This document shows positions 23,186 through 32,991 of a DNA stretch of 64,000 nucleotides, in pieces (position 1 is the stretch's first letter; every line of letters starts with the position of its first letter). The DNA comes from Oscillibacter sp. PC13 (lineage in GTDB: Bacteria > Bacillota > Clostridia > Oscillospirales > Oscillospiraceae): assembly GCF_900115635.1 (NCBI RefSeq), contig NZ_FOXE01000001.1:62001-126000 (forward strand), in the 5' to 3' direction. Position numbers and translations under genes: made by a program. The notes beneath the pieces are model-generated. The model did no database searches. It saw only the letters and a list, made by a program, of their open reading frames with translations, and was not told the origin of the DNA.

Positions 23186-23221
23186 AAAAGAAAGCACAGA
23201 CGCACGGGTACCCATCCCCGC

Positions 23222-23398
23222 GTTTCTCTACTCTGTCCTTTTACCTGAGAGATTCAGCGCGGCACACCGCGCCTTGCACCTTCGGTACTCATCATTGAGC
23301 TTCTCCAGAGCCACATCCATTCTTAGTCCCTATCCCCGGAGGGGACGCCTGAGAGTTTCACTCCTTCGGCAGGCCTTCGCCGTTTCCCTAAGAACTTC
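23222..23398 (-). promoter_or_regulatory. Tandem glycine riboswitch
   Basis: Two glycine aptamers are recognisable on the minus strand. The first contains GCCGAAGGAGTGAAACTCTC and AGGCGTCCCC; the second ACCGAAGGTGCAAGGCG and TGAATCTCTCAGGTAAAAGG, with GGACAGAG after it. These are the conserved glycine-aptamer cores. The pair precedes an AGCS symporter, as in many Firmicutes. Confidence 0.92.
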
Positions 23399-23425
23399 AT
23401 TTGCCGTTATCACATTGTAGGCGTT

Positions 23426-23454
23426 ATCATAGCATGTCCGCCGCAGAAAGTCAA
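23426..23454 (-). promoter_or_regulatory. Promoter of the riboswitch-symporter transcript
   Basis: On the minus strand TTGACT (23449-23454) and TATGAT (23426-23431) are 17 bases apart; transcription would start about 20 bases before the first aptamer. Confidence 0.75.
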
Positions 23455-23479
23455 CTGTACGTTTGCACAAGGGTTCTTC

Positions 23480-23514
23480 TCCGGCTGCGGCTAAATTTGC
23501 CGCAGCCGGAGAAC
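23480..23514. terminator. Stem-loop after the UPF0597 gene
   Basis: TTCTCCGGCTGCGGC pairs with GCCGCAGCCGGAGAA around a short loop. The following T-run is weak, so termination is likely but not certain. Confidence 0.55.
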
Positions 23515-23526
23515 GGCTCCCGCTTC

Positions 23527-24801
23527 TCAGTTTCCAACCATAATGTCCAGAATCTCCTCATCCGTGCGGCGCATTCCCTGACGGGCCAAGCGGCCTATAT
23601 TATCGATGGTCTTCTCTACGCCCTTGCGGATAATCCCCTCTCCGTCCACAAACTCATGCCCGCCATGGAGGTACATCTCATATCCCAGCAGACCGGCATC
23701 CACGGCAGAGGCAATCTTCGCCGCGCAGGACGGCTTTGCGCCGTCGCAGACCATACCGGAGCATATCGCCAGGGTATTGGCAATCGTGTGGGCGATGACC
23801 TCAAACCTTCCGCCGTAAAGATAGGCAATGCCGGCAGCGGCGCCGCACCCGGCACTGACAGCCCCGCAGAAAGCGGAAAGGCGCCCGATCACGCTCTTCT
23901 GGCGGATAGTCACCAAGTCAGCCACCGCAAGCGCCCGAAAAAGTTCCTCCTCCGCGGCGCCCATATCCCGGGCGTATTCAATCACCGGCAGGGAGGCCGT
24001 CATTCCCTGGTTGCCGCTGCCGGAGACAATGACCACCGGCATTTCACAGCCGCTCATCCGGGCGTCGGATCCGGCGGCGGCCGCCGCCTTGGCCCGGACT
24101 GCCACCCGGTCCCCGTAAACCTGCAGGAGGGTCTTGCCCACCTCTGCACCCCAGCCGCCCCGCAGGCCCTCCTGGGAGATGGCGGTGTTATAGGCGACCT
24201 GCCGGCGGAGCAGCTCCGCCACGTCCTGCGTGTCCAGGCAGTCGGCAAAGCGGACAATTTCCTCCACCGTCAGAACGGATCGATCCGTCTCCTTCTTCTG
24301 GCCGCCCACGGCGCCGCCCCGGAACAGCACCGCCTCATCCCGCCGGATACAGGTGATATTGGTGTGGAAGTCCACAATCTCGCAGGAAGCGATGTGTTCT
24401 CCCGCCTGTACGGTCACCCGGATGTAAAATACCCGGTCTCCCTGGGCCGGGATCACCTCCACCGGGCAGCCCGCCAGGAACTCCCGCATCCGGGCAATCT
24501 CCGCCCCGCTCACCTTGGAGAGCACCTCCAGCTCCAGCTCCGGCCGCCCGGCCACAATACCCGCCGCCGCAGCGGCCTCAATGCCCTTCAGGCCGCCGGT
24601 GTTTGGCACCGTGACAGCCTTTACATTTTTGATGATATTTCCGCTGACCTCCACCCGGCACGCCTCCGGCTGTGTGCCCAGCGCCTCCCGCGCCCTGGCG
24701 GCGGCCAGAGCCACCGCGATGGGTTCCGTGCACCCCATGGCGGGGATCAGCTCCTCCTCCAGAATCTTCAGATAGCTCTCATAATGCGGCGTCTTTTCCA
24801 T
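23527..24801 (-). CDS. L-cysteine desulfidase / UPF0597 family protein
   Basis: This 424-residue protein belongs to the UPF0597/CdsB group related to the iron-sulfur L-serine dehydratase alpha domain. Typical blocks are ELIPAMGCTEPIAVALAAA, VPNTGGLKGIEAA, VSGSGNQGMTASLPV and FCGAVSAGCGAAAGI; the cysteines in these blocks and in SGMVCDGAKPSCAAK are candidate [4Fe-4S] ligands. The enzyme would split cysteine (or another beta-substituted amino acid) to pyruvate, ammonia and sulfide. GGGAGGGAGAACG precedes the ATG at 24801. It is probably a single-gene unit. Confidence 0.88.
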   Translation of the reverse strand: MEKTPHYESYLKILEEELIPAMGCTEPIAVALAAARAREALGTQPEACRVEVSGNIIKNVKAVTVPNTGGLKGIEAAAAAGIVAGRPELELEVLSKVSGAEIARMREFLAGCPVEVIPAQGDRVFYIRVTVQAGEHIASCEIVDFHTNITCIRRDEAVLFRGGAVGGQKKETDRSVLTVEEIVRFADCLDTQDVAELLRRQVAYNTAISQEGLRGGWGAEVGKTLLQVYGDRVAVRAKAAAAAGSDARMSGCEMPVVIVSGSGNQGMTASLPVIEYARDMGAAEEELFRALAVADLVTIRQKSVIGRLSAFCGAVSAGCGAAAGIAYLYGGRFEVIAHTIANTLAICSGMVCDGAKPSCAAKIASAVDAGLLGYEMYLHGGHEFVDGEGIIRKGVEKTIDNIGRLARQGMRRTDEEILDIMVGN

Positions 24802-24875
24802 CGTTCTCCCTCCCTGCACAGTTCCGTGCGCATTCAGCCCCGGCAATATTTCTGTTCAAGCCGGAGAAACCGCCC

Positions 24876-25670
24876 TCATCCCAGCACCACGTCCAGCAGC
24901 ATCATGATGAGAAAGCCCGTCATGACGCTGATGGTGCCCGCGTGGGAGTGCTCCCCCAGCTGCGCCTCCGGAATCAGTTCTTCCACCACCACATAGATCA
25001 TCGCGCCCGCGGCAAAGGACAATACCCACGGCATGATGCCGGTGACGCTGCCGGCGATCAAAACCGTCAGAAGCCCGAAGATGGGCTCCACCACGCCGCT
25101 GGCCGCGCCGCAGAGAAAGGCCTTTCCGCTTCCGACGCCCTGGGCCTTCATGGGCAGGGACACGGCGGCTCCCTCCGGAAAGTTCTGCAGCCCCATACCG
25201 ATGGCCAGGGCCACCGCCCCCGCCAGCGCCCCGGGCGCCGGATCCTGCGCGGCCACGGAAAAGCTCAACCCGACGGCCATCCCCTCCGGGATGTTGTGCA
25301 GCGTCACCGCCAGGACAATCATGGTGGTGCGCTTCCAGTGGGCGGCCAGTCCTTCCGGCCGGTCGCTGCCGATATGCAGATGGGGCAGCAGTCCGTCCAG
25401 CAGCATCAGGCACGCGCCGCCCAGCACAAAGCCGCCGCCCACCGGCAATAAAATGCCCCCGCCTGCGGCTTCCGCCATCTCCATGGCGGGGATCAGCAGC
25501 GACCACACCGCCGCAGCAGTCATCACCCCCGCCGCAAAGCCCAGAAAGACCTTCTGGGTCAGGTGGGACATATCCTTTCGAAAGCAAAAAACCATCGCCG
25601 CGCCCAGCACCGTGGCAAGGCAGGTAAAGCCCGTACCCATGGCGGCGTACAGCAGCTCCCGCTGAAGCAT
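24876..25670 (-). CDS. ZIP-family metal transporter
   Basis: The 264-residue membrane protein has eight predicted segments and both ZIP signatures: HNIPEGMAVGLSF in segment IV and NFPEGAAVSLP in segment V, which line the metal path. The His-containing loop LPHLHIGSD lies between segments III and IV. ZIP proteins import zinc, iron or manganese. It sits 74 bases upstream of the UPF0597 gene in the same direction. Confidence 0.92.
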   Translation of the reverse strand: MLQRELLYAAMGTGFTCLATVLGAAMVFCFRKDMSHLTQKVFLGFAAGVMTAAAVWSLLIPAMEMAEAAGGGILLPVGGGFVLGGACLMLLDGLLPHLHIGSDRPEGLAAHWKRTTMIVLAVTLHNIPEGMAVGLSFSVAAQDPAPGALAGAVALAIGMGLQNFPEGAAVSLPMKAQGVGSGKAFLCGAASGVVEPIFGLLTVLIAGSVTGIMPWVLSFAAGAMIYVVVEELIPEAQLGEHSHAGTISVMTGFLIMMLLDVVLG

Positions 25671-25821
25671 CGTGTTCCATCCCCTCCGTTTGTTCTCTTT
25701 TCTCCATCATAGTGTCTCCCGCCAGCATCTGTCAAATACAATCTTTGTCTGTTGCTTATATCATAGCCATCCCGCCGCCGGTATGCTATGATAAAACAAA
25801 ATACAACACGGGAGGGATTCC

Positions 25822-26187
25822 ATGGAACTGAAGGAAATTATGGACCAGCAGGTATTCGCAGTGGCCGGCAACACCCAGAACCCGGAGAAGTTCGCCGCCA
25901 AAATCAAAAGCGGCCTCACCCGGCAGGGCTATACCGCCTATGGCATCGGGAAGGAGCTGGCGTCCTTAAACGATGTGCCCGGTGATGTGGACATCATCGA
26001 CCTGTGCATCCGGCCGGAGGAGGGCCTGCGGCTGCTGCAGGAAAACCAAAAGCCCTGCAAATGCGTGGTGCTCCAGCCCGGCGCGGAGAGCCCGGAGCTG
26101 ATTGCATGGCTGGAGGAGCACCAAGTGCCCTATGTGCAGAACTGTCTGCTGGTGGGCATGGAGACCTACCCCAGAAAGGCAGAGTGA
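25822..26187 (+). CDS. CoA-binding (CoA_binding_2) protein
   Basis: This 121-residue protein is a single Rossmann-like CoA-binding domain: QQVFAVAGNTQNPEKFAAKI, YTAYGIGKELASL, DVDIIDLCIRPE and CVVLQPGAES. Family members (YccU-like) bind CoA, but their role is unclear. GGGAGGGATTCC precedes the ATG. It converges on the next gene with a shared terminator. Confidence 0.9.
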   Translation: MELKEIMDQQVFAVAGNTQNPEKFAAKIKSGLTRQGYTAYGIGKELASLNDVPGDVDIIDLCIRPEEGLRLLQENQKPCKCVVLQPGAESPELIAWLEEHQVPYVQNCLLVGMETYPRKAE

Positions 26188-26206
26188 CGTTCACTCTGCC
26201 TTTTTC
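26176..26206. terminator. Bidirectional terminator between convergent genes
   Basis: AAGGCAGAGTGA pairs with TCACTCTGCCTT around CGT, with a T-run on each strand; it overlaps the ends of both genes. Confidence 0.85.
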
Positions 26207-26472
26207 AGTACCCGCAGGCTTCCCAGCTCCAGCCCCATCTGCAATCCCAGGAGGAAGCTGCCGTCGCTTTCAAGCTCCGCCAGCGCCCCCCGGGCGTCCA
26301 GCAGGTCGTTGACGGCGCAAAGCAGCCCGTGGTTGCGGCGGTGGCGGCTGCAAAACGCCCGGTACAGTGTTTCCTTTTGTCTTTCCGCCTCCTGCCAGTC
26401 CGGGCTTCGCCGCAGCTGATCCCGCCGCATCCGCCAGGCCAAATCGCTGATCAGCCGTATGGTATCATTCAT
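26191..26472 (-). CDS. Small uncharacterised protein (93 aa)
   Basis: The ATG at 26472 follows AAGGAGGCGATTTTC. The protein is helical, with LYRAFCSRHRRNHGLLCAVN, and a glycine-leucine C-terminal part (LLGLQMGLELGSLRVL). The ending resembles that of small Oscillospiraceae proteins annotated as DUF6809, where a helix ends in a FxxGFRLG-like stretch. I do not know its function. Confidence 0.65.
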   Translation of the reverse strand: MNDTIRLISDLAWRMRRDQLRRSPDWQEAERQKETLYRAFCSRHRRNHGLLCAVNDLLDARGALAELESDGSFLLGLQMGLELGSLRVLKKAE

Positions 26473-26575
26473 GAAAATCGCCTCCTTACACTATTATGCA
26501 CTATCTATATGCTATTTTCAACCAGTTGTTTTAAAAAAAAATATATGTATACTATATAGCATAAGGTGGTGCATA

Positions 26576-26746
26576 ATGATGGCTGAACCAATGTTGGTAA
26601 ACAGGACTCGATTTACATCCTCTCTGGCAAATGAATTGGTGGAGCCTCTCAATGACTTGGCAAAGAAAACCCGGGTTCCAAAATCCCGGCTTCTGGACGA
26701 AGCGGTTGAAGATCTATTAAAAAAGCACGCAAAAAAGGACGGCTGA
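26576..26746 (+). CDS. Ribbon-helix-helix protein (56 aa)
   Basis: This 56-residue protein fits the Arc/MetJ ribbon-helix-helix fold: a beta-strand NRTRFTSSLANEL, then helices LVEPLNDLAKKTRVPKSRLL and DEAVEDLLKKHAKK. Such proteins are small dimeric repressors or antitoxins. GGTGGTGC precedes ATG ATG, so either codon may start it. No toxin gene lies next to it. Its upstream region has TTGTTT and TATACT 16 bases apart, and a terminator follows, so it is a stand-alone unit. Confidence 0.8.
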   Translation: MMAEPMLVNRTRFTSSLANELVEPLNDLAKKTRVPKSRLLDEAVEDLLKKHAKKDG

Positions 26747-26761
26747 ACAGCCGTCCTTTTC
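26734..26761. terminator. Terminator of the ribbon-helix-helix gene
   Basis: AAAGGACGGCTG pairs with CAGCCGTCCTTT around two bases, followed by a T-run. Confidence 0.85.
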
Positions 26762-26952
26762 TGATTCAATGATGTTTGCCGCGGCGCTCTCCAGTGGCCA
26801 CTTGGGGCCTCCGCCAAAACCAAAGGTTTTGGTGGGGAGAGGAGGAACGGCCGGAGCGGGGCAAGCCCTGTCCGCAGGCGGGGCGAGTGAAGCGCAGGTT
26901 GTTCCGACGAGGTGGGGGAGATCAAGGGAGAGCCTGCTCCCCTTCGAAGGAA

Positions 26953-28347
<1,395 letters not shown>

Positions 28348-28398
28348 GAATATTCACCCGTTTTCTCGTTTTTTCGGAAAGACGCATAATAATGGGAT

Positions 28399-28427
28399 AT
28401 TATATGCCTTTTTTCCGCTCTTTACAA
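28399..28427 (-). promoter_or_regulatory. asnS promoter
   Basis: On the minus strand TTGTAA (28422-28427) and TATAAT (28399-28404) are 17 bases apart. Confidence 0.75.
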
Positions 28428-28467
28428 GAGGGAGCGGGAGATTTTGGCACGCTGTCTCCCGGCGAAT

Positions 28468-29379
28468 TTACGAGATGGCCTGGCTGCCCACCGTATACCC
28501 GCTCCATACCCCATCGGCGGACTGGGACGCCGTGCAGTCCACGAAATAGTACGCCCCGGTGCCGCTGCGCCATTTCTGGGCGTCGAAGCAAACGGCGTTC
28601 ACCAGGCCGTTTTCTGCGTCAGGCATCCCCATAGCGGGCAGACTGAAGGCGGCGTCCTCCTTTTCCCGGATGGAAAACAGGCATCCGTCCTCCCAGTACC
28701 ACAACTTCGCGTCGCTGCCCTCCAGAGGCTCGGCGGTGAAATAGCCCTGCTCCGCCAGCTCCTCATAGGTGCCCTCCACCAGCTCTGCGCCGTGGGCCTG
28801 GGCGAAGGCCCAGGCCACCGCCGAGCGCTCACTTGCAAACAGGCTGGTCTGACTGAGGTCCACACCCACATAGGTCATCCCATCGCTGTTGAGGCCGCTG
28901 TCCACCTCCCACAGGTCGTTCAGCACATCCAGATACAGGCGGCAGCGGTCGTCGAAGCCGTCAGGCAGCACCGTGACGGCCGTGACTCCGCCGAGCTGGG
29001 CGGGGTAGGTCTCCATGATGTCGCCGCCAAAAGCAATCTCCACCAGCGCGCCTTCCAGCGTCCCGTTGGGCAGGGACTGATACGCCCCCGGCTCCGTCAG
29101 GTCTATAGCAGCTCCCCCGCTTTGCAGCAGACCTGCGGCGTTCAGGGAATACACGTCTCCACTGCCGCCTTCAGCCTCCGCCAGCAGAAGCTGGCTTCCA
29201 TCGGCCGTCACGATGCGGCAGACCACAGCAGCCGCGGCGGGCTGGGTCGTTTCGCCGCCGCTCTGTTCCTCTCCGGCGGGTGTGCCGCCGGGCGCCGGGA
29301 CACCGTTGCCGGAGGCGGCACAGGCCGCCAGCAGGCAAAGGGAGAAATACAGGCTCAGGAATAACGTCCACTTTTTCAT
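28468..29379 (-). CDS. Uncharacterised lipoprotein (303 aa)
   Basis: The N-terminus MKKWTLFLSLYFSLCLLAAC is a lipoprotein signal with the lipobox LLAAC, cysteine at residue 20, so the mature protein is anchored outside the membrane. A Gly/Pro/Glu linker follows and then a region with an OB-like opening (VVCRIVTADGSQLLLAE) and a GerMN-like stretch (RCRLYLDVLNDLWEVD, DGMTYVGVDLSQTS). I do not recognise a named family beyond that hint. GAGGTGGATGAG precedes the ATG at 29379. It follows another exported protein in the same direction. Confidence 0.75.
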   Translation of the reverse strand: MKKWTLFLSLYFSLCLLAACAASGNGVPAPGGTPAGEEQSGGETTQPAAAAVVCRIVTADGSQLLLAEAEGGSGDVYSLNAAGLLQSGGAAIDLTEPGAYQSLPNGTLEGALVEIAFGGDIMETYPAQLGGVTAVTVLPDGFDDRCRLYLDVLNDLWEVDSGLNSDGMTYVGVDLSQTSLFASERSAVAWAFAQAHGAELVEGTYEELAEQGYFTAEPLEGSDAKLWYWEDGCLFSIREKEDAAFSLPAMGMPDAENGLVNAVCFDAQKWRSGTGAYYFVDCTASQSADGVWSGYTVGSQAIS

Positions 29380-29396
29380 CTCATCCACCTCTTTTT

Positions 29397-29861
29397 TCAA
29401 ATTCCGGACGGCGACGCCGGCCGTTGGTCATAAACCGCCAAGGCAATTTTCACCGCCGCCTCCCGGCCGTTTCCCAGATCCAGAAAGCAATTGCAGCCCG
29501 TTTTGTTCCCATCCAGCGGAGCCTGCAAAAAGAGCACTGCCCGGTTCCAGGCTCCAGCCACGCTGACACCGGTAACAGCTCCGCCTCCGGTCAGGCTGTG
29601 CTCCCCTCCCGGCAGCGGTGAGGAAATCTTCATGGGTACGCCGTCATCGATGGTCAAAGTCCCGGAAAAACTACCGCGTCCCAACAGGTTCCGCCGATCC
29701 GTTCCCTGTATAAAAACCACATGCGGTACTGCCACACCGGCATCAGAAAAAGCATACTCCATCGCTTCTATCCGGATATCCACCGTGCGCTCCCGGGGCG
29801 TCAGGGCCAACGCTCCCGCCAGTGCAAGCCCCAGCAGCAAAAACAGCATTCTGGCCTTCAT
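29397..29861 (-). CDS. Uncharacterised exported protein (154 aa)
   Basis: It starts MKARMLFLLLGLALAGALAL, a signal or anchor segment, followed by a beta-rich domain (VDIRIEAMEYAFSDAG, FSGTLTIDDGVPM). No family is recognised. Its AAAGGAGGCGG ribosome site is inside the 3' arm of a perfect 17-bp hairpin (29865-29909), so translation could be hindered unless the hairpin opens. The lipoprotein gene follows 17 bases downstream. Confidence 0.7.
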   Translation of the reverse strand: MKARMLFLLLGLALAGALALTPRERTVDIRIEAMEYAFSDAGVAVPHVVFIQGTDRRNLLGRGSFSGTLTIDDGVPMKISSPLPGGEHSLTGGGAVTGVSVAGAWNRAVLFLQAPLDGNKTGCNCFLDLGNGREAAVKIALAVYDQRPASPSGI

Positions 29862-29864
29862 ATG

Positions 29865-29909
29865 CAAACCGCCTCCTTTGCTCATTTAGTCGGCAAAGGA
29901 GGCGGTTTG
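29865..29909. promoter_or_regulatory. Perfect 17-bp hairpin covering a ribosome site
   Basis: 29865-29881 is the exact reverse complement of 29893-29909 with an 11-base loop. On the minus strand the second arm includes the AAAGGAGGCGG of the gene starting at 29861. It could be a terminator of the operon upstream, a translational switch, or both. Confidence 0.6.
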
Positions 29910-29939
29910 GTTCCGCTGTCTTTCAATTTTTTCCACCGG

Positions 29940-30437
29940 TCAATAAACAGGGATGAAAAACGTCCAGGGAGCCGTGACAATGGCCATAGTCAGGGCAATC
30001 ACATGCTGCTCCCGGTCCTTGAGGCCCTCCGCCTCTTTCAGCGCCTTCCGGTCAAAGCGATAGATGCACACGGCGGCAATTATCACTGCGGTCAGCGTCC
30101 AGCAAAAGGCGGCGGGATGCCCGAAGGGGTTGTGCATGGTGTACTCCAGTCCCGTCTGCCACCAGCCGTCCCGGGGCAGGAAGGCTGCCAGCAGCGCCCC
30201 CAGGAACATCCAGGCCGCTCCCACAAAGTCAGCCGCAAAGCCCCGGATCCAGAATTTCCAAATCAGGGCTTTCACCAGGGCCTTTTTGTCCCGCCGCTTC
30301 AGCGCCAGCAGCGTCAGCAGCAGCACCAGACCGTCCACCAGCAGGTTGCCCGGCAGCACAATCAGCCACACCTGTGGAAACAGCCACAAAAGCCAGACGG
30401 GCAAAATCACATTATAGAGACGAATCTCCCGTTTCAT
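29940..30437 (-). CDS. Membrane protein of the LytTR cluster (165 aa)
   Basis: This protein has about four hydrophobic segments (VILPVWLLWLFPQVWLIVLP, VDGLVLLLTLLALK, FVGAAWMFLGALLAAF, WTLTAVIIAAVCIY). The ATG at 30437 follows AAAGGAGCGTGCCC and overlaps the end of the DUF3021-like gene by 26 bases. No function is known; the linkage suggests a membrane component controlled by the LytTR regulator. Confidence 0.75.
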   Translation of the reverse strand: MKREIRLYNVILPVWLLWLFPQVWLIVLPGNLLVDGLVLLLTLLALKRRDKKALVKALIWKFWIRGFAADFVGAAWMFLGALLAAFLPRDGWWQTGLEYTMHNPFGHPAAFCWTLTAVIIAAVCIYRFDRKALKEAEGLKDREQHVIALTMAIVTAPWTFFIPVY

Positions 30438-31293
30438 GGGCACGCTCCTTTCCCCATCGCACCGCCGCGCCCAGCAGGTTGCCCAGCAGGGCAAACAGCA
30501 CAGCCACGCCCGCGTGGAACAGTGCGGAAGAATTATACAGCAAAAACACATGGGGCACTGCCAGCAATCCGCAGGCCGCAGGGTACAGCAGGGCAACTCC
30601 AAAGCGCCGCCCGGCGCTCCACCCGGTGCAGACGCAGAAAAAGGGCAGCAGCAAATAGGGGTACAGCAGGCCGGTGAGCACAGGGATGCTGTCGCTCCGC
30701 TCCAGCAGCCGCAGCAGGGGTGGGAGCCCCAACTCCACTGCCGCTGCCAGCAGCAGATAAACCCGGAGAGACCGCAGCTGAAACATGCCGCCGCTTTTTT
30801 TCGCCGGCGCAAGGCCCAGCCCCTCCCGGATCTGCTCCAGTTCCGCCCGCCAGACAAGATACCGCAGCAGCCACACTACGGCATAGGCAAACCAGTACAG
30901 TCCCAGCAGCACCAGCCATCCCTGCCAAGCGGCGGGCAGCAGCCCGCACACGGCACACAACCCCGCAAACAGGAGAGAGGATCCCAGCAGGTGGGCCGCG
31001 GTCCGCACCGTCACCGCCCGCCCGCTGCCCTCCATGGGCGGTACCGCCACGCCCACTGTGGCGCCGAAGGCAAAGGCCAGCACCACTTCCAGAGCCAGCA
31101 GTGCCTGCCAGGGCCAGCCAGTTGCGTCCAACACTGCCTGCCGGACAACGAGGGGTGCCGTCCACTCCGGCATGACACTGAGGCTGTTCAGCCAGATGAC
31201 GAACAGCGGCACCAGAATCATGCCGCACAGCCCCCCGAAAAGTGCCCACAGCAGCTGCCGGCGCAGCAGCCCGGGTTCGTAGAATTCTTTCAC
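30412..31293 (-). CDS. DUF3021-like integral membrane protein
   Basis: The 293-residue protein has about eight hydrophobic segments. Its N-terminal part (RRQLLWALFGGLCGMILVPL) resembles DUF3021 proteins, which are routinely encoded right after a LytTR DNA-binding protein. The ATG overlaps the LytTR stop (ATGA). DUF3021 partners are thought to hold or sense in concert with the regulator at the membrane, although the mechanism is not settled. The second half is longer than typical DUF3021, so it may be a fused module. Confidence 0.7.
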   Translation of the reverse strand: MKEFYEPGLLRRQLLWALFGGLCGMILVPLFVIWLNSLSVMPEWTAPLVVRQAVLDATGWPWQALLALEVVLAFAFGATVGVAVPPMEGSGRAVTVRTAAHLLGSSLLFAGLCAVCGLLPAAWQGWLVLLGLYWFAYAVVWLLRYLVWRAELEQIREGLGLAPAKKSGGMFQLRSLRVYLLLAAAVELGLPPLLRLLERSDSIPVLTGLLYPYLLLPFFCVCTGWSAGRRFGVALLYPAACGLLAVPHVFLLYNSSALFHAGVAVLFALLGNLLGAAVRWGKERAHETGDSSL

Positions 31294-31730
31294 AGCCCCA
31301 GCGCCTCCTTGATTTTTTTCACATACCGGCGGGAAACATAGGTGACAATGCCGCCGGTCAGCGTCATGCGAATGGTACCCGTCAGACTTAGATCCAGGCC
31401 TGTGACCTGCCGGAGATTTACGATCTCCGAATGGGAGATGCGGACGAACTGGTGCCTGTCCAGCCGTGTTTCCAGTTCATAGAGCCGCTGGCGCACCGTG
31501 TAGCTTCCCTCCGCTGTCTGTGCGCAGATCTCCTTCTCCTCTCCGTAAAACCGGAGGATCTGATTCGGATCCAGCGGAACCACCTCTGTCCCCCGAAAGC
31601 CGGGGAGCAGGCCAGGCCCTTCCGCCGAAAGCCGGGCCGCCAACTCTGTCACGTCCGGCGTCATAGCCGGCGCATGGATGACCACCCGCACATCCCTCCG
31701 GTTCGGCTCCAATACGACTTCCACCTTCAC
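31290..31730 (-). CDS. LytTR-family DNA-binding regulator
   Basis: The 146-residue protein has an N-terminal segment of about 50 residues and a C-terminal LytTR domain. The domain contains IRFYGEEKEI-type strands, RLYELETRLDRHQFVRISHS, EIVNLRQVTGL and YVSRRYVKKIKEALGL. There is no receiver domain, so it is the single-component type that works with a membrane partner, here the DUF3021-like protein. It probably autoregulates the three-gene operon. Confidence 0.9.
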   Translation of the reverse strand: MKVEVVLEPNRRDVRVVIHAPAMTPDVTELAARLSAEGPGLLPGFRGTEVVPLDPNQILRFYGEEKEICAQTAEGSYTVRQRLYELETRLDRHQFVRISHSEIVNLRQVTGLDLSLTGTIRMTLTGGIVTYVSRRYVKKIKEALGL

Positions 31731-31833
31731 AGTTCTCCCTCCTTTTTTATCAGTATACGGGTGTTTTTCCCACCCGTCCAGAGATTTCCGACCTTCGGCT
31801 GTTTTGGGCGGACAACTGGTTTTAAATTGGGGG

Positions 31834-31864
31834 TTGACATTTTTAAAAAAACTCGTAATATAAA
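31834..31864 (+). promoter_or_regulatory. Promoter of the pseudouridine operon
   Basis: TTGACA (31834-31839) is followed 17-19 bases later by AATATAAA, ahead of the kinase gene. Confidence 0.65.
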
Positions 31865-31911
31865 CATTAGATTAGTTATCTTAATTTTTGCTTAGAATGG
31901 AGGTGCCGTTT

Positions 31912-32991
31912 ATGACCCAACGGGAACGCCAATTGCTGAACTGGATTGAGGAAAATCCCTTAATCTCCCAGCAGGAACTGGCGGAAAAGGCAGGAATTAC
32001 CCGGTCGTCTGTGGCAGTGCATATCTCCAACCTGATGAAAAAGGGGCTGATTGCCGGAAAGGGCTACATTGTCTGCACTGCACCTTATGTGACGGTGGTG
32101 GGCGGCGTAAATATGGATATCGGCGGCCACCCATCGGAAGATCTGGTGCCGCAGGATTCCAATCCCGGCACTGTGCGGATGAGCCTTGGAGGCGTGGGGC
32201 GGAATATTGCCCACAATATGAGCCTTTTGGGGGTGGATACCCGGATGCTGACGGTGTTCGGCGATGATCTGAACGCCCAGAAAATCGCCGCCAGCTGCGG
32301 AGAACTGGGCATCGACATTTCCCAGTCCCCGGTGATTCCAGGCGGGCGCACCTCCACATACCTTTTTATCAATGACCCGCAAGGAGACATGGCGCTGGCT
32401 GTCAGCGACATGGAAATCTACCGCCATCTGACGCCTCGGGTGCTGGCCGCACGGCAAAAGCTGCTCTCCGCCAGTCAGGTGATTGTCATCGATACCAATA
32501 TTCCCCCGGAGAGCATTCAGTGGCTGGCAGACAACGCCGGGGTGCCCATCTTTGCGGATCCCGTGTCCACCGCCAAGGCAGTCAAATTAAAACCAGCGCT
32601 GGGAAAGCTCCATACCCTGAAGCCAAACCGCCTGGAAGCGGAATTGCTCTCCGGCGTGGCCATTACCGATGAGGAGAGCCTCCACCGGGCGGCAGATGCG
32701 CTGCTGTCCACCGGGCTGCGGCGGGTATTCATCTCCCTGGGCGGAGACGGCGTATTTGCCGCGGATCACACCGGGCGCCTCCATCTGCCGGTGCTGTCGG
32801 CGGATATGGTAAATACCACCGGCTGCGGCGACGCCTTTATGGCGGCTATCGTCTGGGCCTATCTTCAGGGCACAAACCTGGAGGGCACGGCGAGAGCCGG
32901 CCTGGCGGCCTCCGCCATTGCCATGGAGGGGGCGGAAACCATCAACCCTGTGATGAGCGCCAAAAACCTGCGAATCCGCGCGGGACTATGA
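31912..32991 (+). CDS. psuK: PfkB-family kinase with N-terminal winged helix, probably pseudouridine kinase
   Basis: This 359-residue protein has an N-terminal MarR/DeoR-like winged helix (LISQQELAEKAGITRSSVAV) and a ribokinase-type domain with GGVNMDIGG, SLGGVGRNIAHN and the catalytic NTTGCGDAFMAAIVWAY. The next gene is psuG, so the substrate is most likely pseudouridine, phosphorylated to pseudouridine 5'-phosphate. The helix-kinase fusion is common in this family and suggests a link to transcription. TGGAGGTGCC precedes the ATG at 31912. Confidence 0.88.
   Translation: MTQRERQLLNWIEENPLISQQELAEKAGITRSSVAVHISNLMKKGLIAGKGYIVCTAPYVTVVGGVNMDIGGHPSEDLVPQDSNPGTVRMSLGGVGRNIAHNMSLLGVDTRMLTVFGDDLNAQKIAASCGELGIDISQSPVIPGGRTSTYLFINDPQGDMALAVSDMEIYRHLTPRVLAARQKLLSASQVIVIDTNIPPESIQWLADNAGVPIFADPVSTAKAVKLKPALGKLHTLKPNRLEAELLSGVAITDEESLHRAADALLSTGLRRVFISLGGDGVFAADHTGRLHLPVLSADMVNTTGCGDAFMAAIVWAYLQGTNLEGTARAGLAASAIAMEGAETINPVMSAKNLRIRAGL

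Noticed and set aside
23401..24996. Plus-strand frame opposite the UPF0597 gene
   Set aside because: It crosses the riboswitch promoter and a conserved gene on the other strand and has no domain.
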